Shown in pieces: positions 23,016-39,400 of a DNA stretch of 64,000 bases. The stretch spans positions 6,692,133-6,756,132 of the forward strand of contig OX453272.1 in the NCBI GenBank assembly GCA_949710005.1, written 5' to 3'. Position 1 is the first letter of the stretch. Each line of letters starts with the position of its first letter. A program made the position numbers and the translations under genes. Origin of the DNA: Ricordea florida. Taxonomy: Eukaryota > Cnidaria > Anthozoa > Corallimorpharia > Ricordeidae. The notes beneath the pieces are model-generated. The model was not told where the DNA came from. It searched no databases and worked only from the letters and a program-made list of their open reading frames with translations.

Positions 23016-23352
23016 TCTGTTAATTCGCCTTTCGTGCATCGCTTCACGAACCGATCAGCTGACCCAACCATGCAGTCTGTAACCAATCAGCAACAAGCAT
23101 TACACAACTACATTTGCTGCCTTGCAAAACTACCGTAAGCCATCCCTGCATTCTGATAAAGCAGTGCAGACAGCCGTAGTTTTCACTGGATTAGTAGGTA
23201 GTTTTTTGTTTTACAGTCATGTATTGGTTGTAGTATAATTCTGTGCACTCGTCTTGTGTTAAGAGATTTGATATTCTAGTAGCTGACGGCTGAACTTGCG
23301 CATTTTTTATTCTCCTCTTGAACAGACCAAACCTTTTGAGCGTAACTTCAAC

Positions 23353-28945
<5,593 letters not shown>

Positions 28946-29223
28946 ACATTCCATTGATGAAGGCATTCTGTGACCATAGTAACCGTGCTCTAGCTTACTT
29001 GAGGGTGTGGAGTTCCCTCAATAATTTTACCTGGATGTTACCACTACGGCTGCTGTGTTTTTTGTAGAGTGCCTCTCAAAACTGTCAGTGAGGTGATGTT
29101 CAGTGTTTGTCAGACATGATATGGCAGTAAACGTAAGAGAAGTGTCTGCTCTATAAGCAGTAGTGCACTAACTGTAGTTGTAAATTAGTGTGGTGATGCC
29201 TTTGACTTGTTGAACAAAGATCA

Positions 29224-29309
29224 AATAAAACTGTCTCTGGAGCCTTGTAGTTATCTGTCGAAACTTATGCAGGAATTAAGTGAAAGTATATGATTTTGTG
29301 CCCAATAAA
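29224..29309 (+). terminator. Two AATAAA polyadenylation signals of GAPDH
   Basis: AATAAA occurs at 29224-29229 and again at 29304-29309, about 280 and 360 bases past the stop codon. These are the expected 3' end signals; the transcript would end just before the MITE at 29323. Confidence 0.65.
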
Positions 29310-29322
29310 CCTGTCTTGTTTA

Positions 29323-29687
29323 GGGACCGTTCATTCTTTAAGGGATAGGGGGGCTGGTGGGATTTCGGGGAGTGTCAGTGGGAAATTGAGTGACCCCCCC
29401 TCAACTTGCCAATTTTTTGACATGACCCCCCTCTAAAGGAATTTTTTTTGGGATGACCCCCCCTGGCCAACTCGAAAAGATGTTTATATTTCGTGAATAA
29501 AGCAGGAGAGTTTCTCATCAATTTATGAAAACTTCATACCACTTTTTCGACGCTTTTTTTTCGCTTGACCCCCCCCCCTTTTCTTTATTTTTTTGGGGTG
29601 GCCCCCCCCTTTGAAGCCATTTTTTTTCGCGTGGCCCCCCCCCAAATCCCACCAACCCCCCCTATTCCTTAAATAATGAATGGTCCC
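29323..29687. mobile_element. 365-bp Harbinger-like MITE after GAPDH
   Basis: Ends are GGGACCGTTCATTCTTTAAG and its approximate reverse complement, with TTA on both sides (29320-29322, 29688-29690). The interior is dominated by GACCCCCC and poly-T blocks. Its left end lies 14 bases after a GAPDH AATAAA. Confidence 0.85.
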
Positions 29688-30207
29688 TTATCTACACATT
29701 TTCGGCTCGAGTGCCCAATTGCGCGGAAAACATCGAAAAAATGCAGTTCCTGTAATTTTATCAGAAATAATTTCAAATAATTTAAGGACTTAAAAATTTT
29801 TTTTATGAAAAGTTGACAGTCATAGCTTTAGTTTTTTCTGAGATCCTCGGTTTACTTGTGATATTTCTTAATGAGTTCTCCCCCTCTCTTTGGAAAGAAA
29901 TGTTTCTTCCTTGACTTGTTTCTGCCTTTCCCTGAATGACCTCTGTATCTCTGCTCTTGATTTTCCCGTTTTCGAAACACTAGAAACGAGAAAACCGATA
30001 CAAATCGAATTTTCTTTAAGACGGAAGGAGTCATATTTTCACCTCTAATCATAACCGGATAATGGTTCCTTGAGAGCAAGAAAATAGCCAGAATTCTTGT
30101 AGTCGTGATAGCCCGTGGATAGTCCTGCTAATGAATACCTTCAGTAGGAAAGTAAAAGGTCGTTTTGCTCGCTAATTTGTTTTTGGAGATCGCCCCTCCA
30201 AATTTTC

Positions 30208-30448
30208 TTGAGCTGCGTTCACATTTGGTACCCGAGTACGATTCTTGATGGGAACTAATGTGAATACACCTTTATTCAAGTACCCACTCCAGAATTCGGG
30301 CACGGTGCCCGTGCCCGAGTACAAGGTCTCAACCTTGTACTCCGGCACTGAACTGGGCACTGATTCCTTGTGTGCACACGCATTTCCCAGTGTCGGAACA
30401 TAGCACCATTTTGTGCCAGTGCTCGGGCACCAAGTGTGAACGCAGCAC
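30208..30448. mobile_element. MITE with GCTGCGTTCACA ends
   Basis: It starts GAGCTGCGTTCACATTTGG and ends CCAAGTGTGAACGCAGC. Inner inverted segments include GTGCCCGTGCCCGAGTAC and complements. Open frames here follow the inverted repeat and are not genes. Confidence 0.65.
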
Positions 30449-31369
30449 AAGATATCATTATTCTTACATTTTCAGGTAACTTACGTTACCGATAGACTAC
30501 CGTCAAGAAGCAAACAACGTTCGTCTTTAAAGTACTTTTTAATGGAAGGATTGCTAAAACAAAATCATAATTGTGTTTAAATATAAGCCTTTTGCAAGAC
30601 GATGTGAGCTCTCCACTTCAGTGGGTGAGCGGATACAGATACCGGCGATAAGTGTAACGTACGTTATTTTACATTTTCTGCGTTTTACGTTCTATCTGCT
30701 GAACAGAGAATTTGTGGTTTGCATTGTCGCTTATTAGTTTGAGTTCCATAGGGCCCATCTAGAGGGCAAACGTGTTTGGTGCAATTTCGGATGGGACATG
30801 TGGTGCCATATATTGCCAGTCACAAAAGCGACGTAAAGGTGCTCCGAAAAAGACATAATTTTGACTCGAGTATTAGAAGAAGTGTTTTACCAGCCATGTT
30901 TCTAAAAAGTATACTGAAATTGAAGCAAAACGACCGTGGTATAAATGATCGTAGAACAACTGCAGTTACACAATCAAGTCAGTGTTACAAAGTAAAGAAT
31001 CAACCAATGGCAATGCTCGTTTTGTTGAGTGAAAGTCTAGGTTTTTAACAACTTAAGATATTTTTTTTAATATATATTTATTTCCCATTTACATAATAGT
31101 TATTTCACTTCGTTTTAACAAAAGTTGGTTTGAGACAGCGCCTTTCACACTTATTACACTGTTTTTGTTAATCTCTAAAACCGAATCTACATCTATTACG
31201 TTAAAAACATCCGTTACAGACATCACAACAGCTGTTAAAGGAAACAATCATAAAATATATACAGTGCTCGGATAAAATTAACAATTAAACAGGATTGGAT
31301 AGTACATATATAAAAATAAGTGAATCGTAATGTAGAGTAGAAACTAAAGGTAAGTAACCTCTAATAATT

Positions 31370-31605
31370 CTTTACTAAGTAGGAGAATAATTTAGTCGAG
31401 TCATAGTTCTTCTTAATTCCAAGCTCGTTCAACCTTGATCTTGGAGCATTTCAGTAACGCTGGCTGTGGGATGATAGTTGTTCGAGCAAAACCGTGCTGC
31501 TTTTCTCTGGATCCTCTCAAGTAAAGCAATGTCCTTTTGGAGGTATGGATCCCAAGCGGCACAGGCATATTCAAGGACGAACTGTGGCTGTGTAGGCAGT
31601 TATCT
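31370..31605 (-). pseudogene. Relic of LINE reverse transcriptase C-terminal region
   Basis: Read on the minus strand the frame includes LEYACAAWDPYLQKDIALL, then a Q-R-K-A-A-R-F block and later LELRR. This is the conserved region after the polymerase domain of CR1/Jockey/RTE-type LINEs. An in-frame stop interrupts it, and no intact element surrounds it. Confidence 0.65.
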
Positions 31606-31680
31606 TAACGAATTTGGACAATTATAAGCTTTCCATTTTCACATAAAGGTTTAATAAAAAGTGTAAGTTAGTTTCCATCA

Positions 31681-31765
31681 TAATCATAACTATAACAAAA
31701 TTCTCAAATCTGATTGGCTATCAACTGCCCTCATTTTAGCCGTAATAGGACAGTCAAATAGGACA

Positions 31766-31800
<35 letters not shown>

Positions 31801-32315
31801 CCATCACGCGCGCGCTTAAATGGCTTTTTTTTTCACTGCTGGCAAAACAAATCTTGGAATTTCATGTGCTTTGATAAAAAAAAAATAAAGAAGTTTATAC
31901 ATCACAAATTTTGTTAAAGTTATGATTAATTGGTAATAAGACTTTGTGTCGTCCAATTCGGTCTGCAATCATACTCGTGATTAAACAAATCGGACTCCCG
32001 CAGCGCGGTCGTCCGATTTTGTTAATCACTCGTATGATTAGTAATGGTAATAGGACTGAGTGGAGTCCAATTCGGTCTGTAATCATACGAGTGATAAACA
32101 AAATCGGACGACTGCGTAGCGGGAGTCCGATTTGTTTAATCACGAGTATGATTGCAGACCGAATTGGACGACACAAAGTCTTATTACCAATTAATCATAA
32201 CTTTAACAAAATTTGTGATGTTTAAACTTCTCTTTTTTAAATCAAAACACATGAAATTCCAAGATTTTTTATGCCAGAAGTAAAAAAAAAAGCCATTTAA
32301 GCGCGCGCGTGATGG

Positions 32316-32350
<35 letters not shown>

Positions 32351-32435
32351 TGTCCTATTTGACTGTCCTATTAAGGCTGAAATCAGGGCAGTTGATAGCC
32401 AATCAGATTTGAGAATTTTGTTATAGTTATGATTA
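31681..32435. repeat. 755-bp near-perfect palindrome (fold-back element)
   Basis: The left arm (31681 to about 32040) and right arm (about 32077-32435) are inverted copies, beginning TAATCATAACTATAACAA and ending with its complement. A loop of about 36 bases reads GTAATGGTAATAGGACTGAG onward. The reverse complement of that loop follows again at about 32429-32475. Poly-A runs and the ACGCGTCATGCC and GCGCGCGC blocks are mirrored. Near-identical 93-residue open frames on opposite strands arise from this symmetry. Confidence 0.9.
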
Positions 32436-33394
32436 CAGACCGAATTGGACTCCCCTCAATCCTATTACCATTACTTATAGCCACAAAGTATTTACTTATA
32501 AAGCAAGGACACGACACAGCTGGTGCCCACGGGAATTAGGCACTCTAGCTGAGAATGGGTGTATCATTTAGAGTAAGTGGCAAATAGTGCATAAAATTAT
32601 CTTAAGTAAGTTGTGCAAAATTTGCTATATGTTAACAACATTGTTGATGTAACCAAACAGCTATCTTGAGAATGCAAAATATGTAGTTGAAGCGAGAAAT
32701 GTGAACACCTAGAAAACCGCAGAAAAAACGTTGTTGTTGCTCTTAGTAAGTTTAGTCCTAGATTGCGAGACTTCTTCAGTTCATTGTTTAGTCTCCATTT
32801 TCCCGTCGGAACAAACATATTCTTCCATTATAAAGAAATGTTCTTGTTGGAGGTGAGTTTGGGAGTCATAAAAGGTACAGACCTTTTAAAAACCATTGAC
32901 CTTCTTTGAAGTGAAGAGTACTGGGGCGAGGAGCACTGGGGGGTCTCAAGAAAATTCCATGGCTCAAGAAAAGCTCAAGAAAATAGCTCAAAATCACATG
33001 GGCCTTTCCTCTATGGAAACCTGTTGGTTAAACTCATTACCAGCTCTTGAACTTGTGTTCCCCCCACCCCATCCCCCAGAAGTCTTACACTGAGTGAGAA
33101 TGTTGGCTCCATTTTAGCTTGTCTTTCACTCTACAGTTCTTGGGAGCAACTTAGTCAGTGACAGACATAAAGCATCAAATTCAAAACCTTATTGATCTGT
33201 TAAAAGTGAAATAAATAACCAATCCATTCCTCTGACAAATGTCTCAACTGATTTTACTAAATAAATTTTACTAGATCACGAATCCTAGTGCTATTGTGTC
33301 GTGAGCATGACTTCAACCCATGAAGCCAAAGTTCAGCCAGACAGGAAACTCAGCAAAAATTTATTTTTTCAATCTTTCGTGCATCATAGGCGTT

Positions 33395-33400
33395 TTTATT
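33395..33400 (-). terminator. AATAAA overlapping the LIG3 stop codon
   Basis: On the minus strand AATAAA overlaps the TAA stop, and a second AATAAA lies at 33360-33365, about 31 bases beyond the stop. Either could end a very short 3' UTR; the second is the likelier. Confidence 0.4.
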
Positions 33401-36400
33401 TGCTACAAGTACTTTCAGGCAAAATGCGTCCTTTCTTTATACATTTCCAAATCCAATCAGGGGTGACAAGTCTCGTTTCCTTTTCTTGATGACTATCCTA
33501 GTAATGAAGGAGAAAATAAACAGAATATTTTAAAACTATTAACAAAATTAGACTTTTCAAGAGATGGCCCATTTTGTTTTGTCACCATTTACAATGTCCA
33601 GTGTGACCACTCTTTGCAAAGCTACTGAACAGTACTTTACTGTGGTACTGTTTGTTTTACTATACAGTGTGGTTCTAACTTTTTCATCTACGGATCAAAC
33701 CACGTAGCGTGACCATTCTTTGTAAAGCTACTGAACAATACCGTACGGTGGTACTGTTTGTTTTACTATACAGTGTGGTTCTAACTTTTTCATCTGTGGA
33801 TCAAACCACATCAACAGTTTTTAAGTATACAACTATATCATATAATCACACTCTACAGTGCAATTGTATGATTTATTGCATCTGCTCTGATTGTTACTAT
33901 CACTTCCCTTTCACCAGTAGTGATGATTACAATCTCTCCTATGCAAAACTATAACAAAGAAATGAGAAAACGTTCCTTTCTATTTGGGTGGGCGGGCAGT
34001 TTGCTTCTTACATATCACGAAATTTTCTTTGAGTTAATTGTACTTCCCAGAGTTGTAAAATTCCGTGAAATATTAGTAACAATTTACCAGTATACTAATG
34101 CAAATGCAACAATCTGATCGGCTGTTCTACTGCACTCTATCAGCCACAGGAGTGCAGCTCTTGGTTGGAGATGGCGACATCTTCGCGCTTTAGCGAATGT
34201 CCGAAGGAAGATTGAGTATTTTGGTATTATTTCTTTTTCAACGACACATGATTCATTTATAATGATTTTTACTAAAACAATTAGATTATTCGCTGTCGAC
34301 TTCTTTGTGGTGGTAGTTGATTCGGCCTCATCAACTATCACCCTATAGAAATCTCGAGCTTGTAATCTAATTGTTAAATAGTATAACAGACGACTCACCT
34401 TGAAATTACTGACGATGTGTGTAGCGCTGGATTTCTCAAATGAATTGATCACATCTCCATCATAACAGAGAAAAGTCAAGGATCAAAACTGTTTAATGTG
34501 CAGTACCTATCTCAAAGGTGTCAGCAGTTTACCACATTAATGACGTCATACGCCTGAAAACTGCTGTGCATGTGGCAAAGCTGCCTCTGTTGGATGTAAT
34601 TCGCCTGCTTATGCGATTTTATAAGCCCACTTTTTGCAAAGCAGAAGTTCAAATATACCCACTATTTCTGATCTCTATATTTCAAAATACTTGTTGAATG
34701 TCAGATGACCTCTGCCCCTCTTCATCGGACATTGAAAATAGCTGGGTTCATTACTGTGACAATAGCAACATTGAAAAGCACAACAACGAAAAAAGAAAGA
34801 ATAGACCATCTGAAAGCATCAAGACAAGCTGCCCTACTATCCCCTCCCCCATCAAAAAAAAAAAGGAAATTGAATGGTTTTCAAATGACACGTTAGTTCA
34901 ATGAAAGTGGTTTGCAATGGTGGCTTGCTATCGAGTAAAGCGTTCCACGCTAAATAGACCGAAAACTTCTACGTTTCTTCACTGCACGTCTCATTTCAGC
35001 AGAGAAAAAAAGCACTTTTTCTGACAGGCTTAGTAAAGGATACGCAATGATATAGCGCCTGAGTTTCTCCAAGTCCTCAAGTTCGTCCGAAAGAAATATC
35101 TTGAAGCCGCGAAAGATGTCTTTCAGGATCTACAGTAAGAACGAAATAAAACTTGAAAATGAACACATGAATCTTGTGGCGCTGTTTAATTACAATAACC
35201 AGATGGAAAGATACAGCATAATAGTTCAGTCAATTCCAGCCCCACCCAGCCAAACCCCGCCCACCCCCCCCCCTCCAACCCCTCATCCCGAGCATTTGCC
35301 GAGCATTTGCCGAGCATTTTATTCTCGTAACGCGTCACTGTGTGCCTTCAACATAGGTTCAATATGCCCAACCTCACAACACGGAGCATTCCCATTTCAG
35401 GAATAGAACCTTTTTATGAGTTAGTGCCTCACGTCGACGTCAACAAGAACCGAAAAACTAGTTAATGAACGTTAACAACGCTCTAAAGTGCCCACGATCC
35501 CAAGTAGTCTGCGGAACACCGCGGGACGTCTAACTTACCTTTTGACGTTGACTCGTTCGAGAGCTCTCTTCGGATTCCTGCAAAGGAATTAAAAATATAA
35601 AAACGAAGTGAAAACCGTTCCAGTGCACAGTGACGCGAAAAGGGTGGAGTAGTCAACCTTTGTGATGGCCAAACGGGCAGTGCTTCATGGGTAGGTAAGC
35701 AACTCTAGTTCAACTCGCCGGGTTAATGAGGGTGAGTAGGCCCCCTGAAGTACATGCTAATATGCCCAGAGATATATAACAAAATAAAAAATAAAAATCT
35801 TAGTTAACTGTACATTACAAATGCAGCTCTCTAACAGCATTCTTAAATTCCTTAAGAATTGCCGTTGAACGTAAATCATCCGGTGAGGAGTTCCACACTT
35901 TGATACCAGTAATACAGATTTGAAGTCAAAGTTTGTAGTTTTGTTATGTGGGACGACAAGCTTGTTGGTGCCTCTTAAGTTCTTTACATAGTTACGACAA
36001 ACAAGTCACTTATATATTCCGGTAACATACCGTTTACAGCTTTAAAAAGTAATATGGCAATGTACTGTAGGGTACGAGTGAACAAAGTTAAGCCGAAGTA
36101 ATCATCGCCACGAAGGGGCACATGACTTACTCACATGACTTACTCACATGTGAATGACTGTATTTCTTGCGATGCTCCTCGCTCTTTTGATAGCATTCTT
36201 CTCCGTACTTGCACGCCGGTTTTAACTACGGACGCAAAGCGACAGAAAGAGAAGTTCTACTTAACTTACATGCAGCCACAAGCAGGCATGTTACTCTTTG
36301 CATAGAAGAAACAAATTAAAATGCTAGATAAAAAGATTTTCTCAGTGGTATCAGGTTTATGCCTATGACTCCGACCAAAACAAGCCATAATATCTGGAAA

Positions 36401-39400
36401 GCTACATTGGCCGTTGTTTTTCCTCTAGACGAACTACCCTTTGTAATACGTCTTGAACTACGTATTACTTAAGGATGTTCGTCTGGACACATAATGCGTG
36501 GTGTGCCCGTTTTTATACCAGAGACGCATAACCAGACGAACTACGAATGTTTGCCCGAGTTCATCCAGGGCCGGGTTGTTCGAAGCATGGTTAAGGTAAC
36601 CCAGGGTTAGTGCGAAATTTTAAATGCAGATATGAGCGCTTAAAAAGCACATTCAGTATAATTCTTTTTGAATACAATTTGATGATTGTATGCTCTGAAT
36701 AAAATAGAAAAAGTTATCGGAGAAAACGCTTTTGAAAAAAAGGAAAAGAAACCCGTGTTAAAATTTAACCCTGGGTTAGCGCTAATCGGCCTTCGAACAA
36801 CCGGCCCCTGACGGATCAGACGTCTCCTAGAACGGCCAATGCAGTCGTAGTGCATGTCACTATGCCTAACGAAGCGTGGTTCAAACTCTGGTGTCAGTGT
36901 AACCATTTTGAACAGTCCTGTACTTTGCTACTTTTTGATTTACAGAACAGTGTGGTTCTTACTTTTTCATATGTGGATCAAAACACCTAGTGCGACCATT
37001 CTTTGAAAAACTACTGAACAGTACTAAAATGAGGTACTGTTTCTTTTACTATACAGTGTGGTTTTAACTTTTTCATCTGCAGATCAAACCATGCAGTGTG
37101 AACATTCTGTGGAAAGCCTCTGAACAGTACTGTACTATGGTACTGTTTGTTTTACTATACAGTGTGGTTCTAACATTTTCATCTGTGGATCAAACCATGT
37201 AGTGTGAACATTCTTTGGAAAACGTCTGAACAGTACTGTACTGTGGTAATGTGAGGATAGTTTCTAAAGAAACTGGTGCTGCGTCGGTGGGGAATTGAAA
37301 TACAAGAAATTGGAATAATCAAACGGATTGATAAAAGTAAGTTATAAGTAAGTCAAGTAAGTCATTCGCTCCGACGAAGGGCTAACGCTCGAAACGTCAA
37401 CACCTCCCTTTTACCTTACGGTGGTATAACTTACTTTATCAATTCGTTTGATTATTCCAATTTCTTGTGTACTGTGGTGCTGTTTGGTTTCTCTGTGCTG
37501 TCAGTCTATTTTTTATAGGAAACAATACAGTGCTACAGGGCTATAACGGGAAACCTATAAGAAAAACAGCATTTTTCAGAATGATTTAAGGTTTCCACTG
37601 TTTCCAAAATGTATTTGCAGAATATTCATCAAATTTGTACTTTGATTTCTCTCGTTGATTCTTTGTTGTCAGGCACATCACCTTTTTGTTCGGTGTTGTT
37701 TCCTCTTCAGTGTCTTGTGCTTTCCTTTTTCTTGTCACCGCTTTTTCTGATTTGTTTCCTTCCTCCATCCCCTCTTCTTTATCACTGCCATCCTTTGATG
37801 GCTCATCAGTTATTTCCGGTTCGTCCATTACGTCATCCTGATCATCACCGTCACCATCTTTACCCGGGTCAGCGGTACCTGAGGTTAAGAATAAATGCAC
37901 GAAACCTTCAACTACCACTACCATAACTTGGGTCCTCAGAATCAAAACAGAACAGGTTTCAATTGACTGTCAAAAAACAAAATCAATCATGGGGACAGAC
38001 CAAGCGCGGGAAACTTCAGTGAGGTTGTCACGGGTGATTTCGATTTATTTCTGATTGGTCGATAAAGTGACGTCAGATTATTTAGCTAATCACTCCTCGT
38101 CATGAGGTGACGAGTCATGAGCCGTTTTGAGTCCATCAACAAACGTAGAACTAAGTACACAACCAAAGCAACCACAGAATTGCTTTGGTCAGTCAATTGA
38201 AAACTGCTCTTGAAAACGGTATAAGAGGAAGCACATTGCATTTTTAGGTTTTTCGCAGAATGCATTAAAAAAAAGAAAAAATACGTGAACATGGAAATAT
38301 GTACAAACAAGAAAGTTGGAGAGAATTAAAACAATATTAGTAAAATAATTCAACAACTCTTTATTAAACTTTTAAATGAGCACTCGAAAATTGATTTCGT
38401 GCGAAAATATCATAAATATTTCGACAATTCATCAAATCAACGTATAAGTAAACATGGCGTACAGAACTCACCCAGTAAAATTACTCAGTACTCAGATCTT
38501 GGGAGTTATGGAATTACGGTGAGACTGCTCGAGCCCAGGCCACCTAAACATACTTTCACACAAATTACCCAATCACGATCGAGTACCTAAACGACAGAAT
38601 CTCTACAAAGCGTTTTTTTTCGCTTAAAATGCATTTCATTAGCGCGATAACTGTACAAAACATAAGATTGAAAAAGAATCATCTTAGTCGGTAGAAACTC
38701 GCCACAAATCAGGGTCGCAAACAAACATTCAAAATTTTTGTAAGGAAATTTATTTGGGTTGCCTTGTTTCGAGTTGTCGCACTGTAATCCTGCACTGTGA
38801 GGTACTTCGAACGGCCTAATAAATTACACTCAGTTTAAAGTTCAATGCATTATACAGGAGCGTAGCTAGGGGGGGGTCCTGGGGTGCCCGTGACCCCCCT
38901 TTGGTAGGCCTTCTTTTGAGCAAACAACCTACAATATTCAGGTGGCGAAAACGCCATGACAAGAGTGAGTAGCCTCTGTGACCCCCCCTTTGAAAAATCC
39001 TGGCTACGCCCGTGTTATAAATAGCACTGAGCTGAGTTCAATTTGGTTTGTAAACATACGAGTAATAACACAGGTCAGGCAAAAAATGGCGTCAATAAAC
39101 AACACAATGAAACTGCTTGAGTAAAAATAAGTCTGCTGGGTTTCTCAAACTGACCAATTTTCAAGTTTTTTTTTTTTTGTTACAAGACGCGAGAGTACAA
39201 AGTTGCTTTGAAAAAGTCGGAATAAAATGCAAACGGTGACAATCGAAAAATCCTTCCGTTTGAAGGAAAGAAGGAAACAGCAAAAATTATAGCCCAAACG
39301 CAAACGGTTAAGTCCTGTTTACTTAAAAATTCAGAAAACTAAGAAATAGAAACTGATTTCGATTCGCTAATCTCCAAAATTATCACACAAAACTGGATAA

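Larger units (their letters stand above)
16638..23352. other. Transposon-rich spacer between CDK11 and GAPDH
   Basis: CDK11 3' UTR should begin here; a possible AATAAA lies at 17154-17159. From about 17860 onward the spacer is mostly inverted-repeat elements. The open frames inside are carried on repeat arms. The last few hundred bases should hold the GAPDH promoter and a possible 5' UTR acceptor (TTGAACAG) near 23325. I see no additional host gene. Confidence 0.65.
28946..33395. other. Spacer between GAPDH and the convergent end of LIG3
   Basis: It holds the GAPDH 3' UTR, MITEs at 29323 and 30208, a LINE relic near 31370 and the 755-bp palindrome at 31681. Stretches 30480-31360 and 32480-33390 show no gene I recognise. 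Confidence 0.6.

Noticed and set aside
30776-31048. 90-residue plus-strand frame between GAPDH and LIG3
   Set aside because: No domain, no codon or splice evidence; treated as chance.
31895-32225. Two near-identical 93-residue frames on opposite strands
   Set aside because: They follow from the palindrome's symmetry and show no protein family features.
34698-34904. Overlapping plus-strand frames inside the predicted U12 intron
   Set aside because: They are short, overlap in two frames and are antisense to LIG3.
35101-35406. 101-residue plus-strand frame
   Set aside because: Its start overlaps the antisense of the LIG3 BRCT exon and its middle is a CCCC-rich low-complexity tract.
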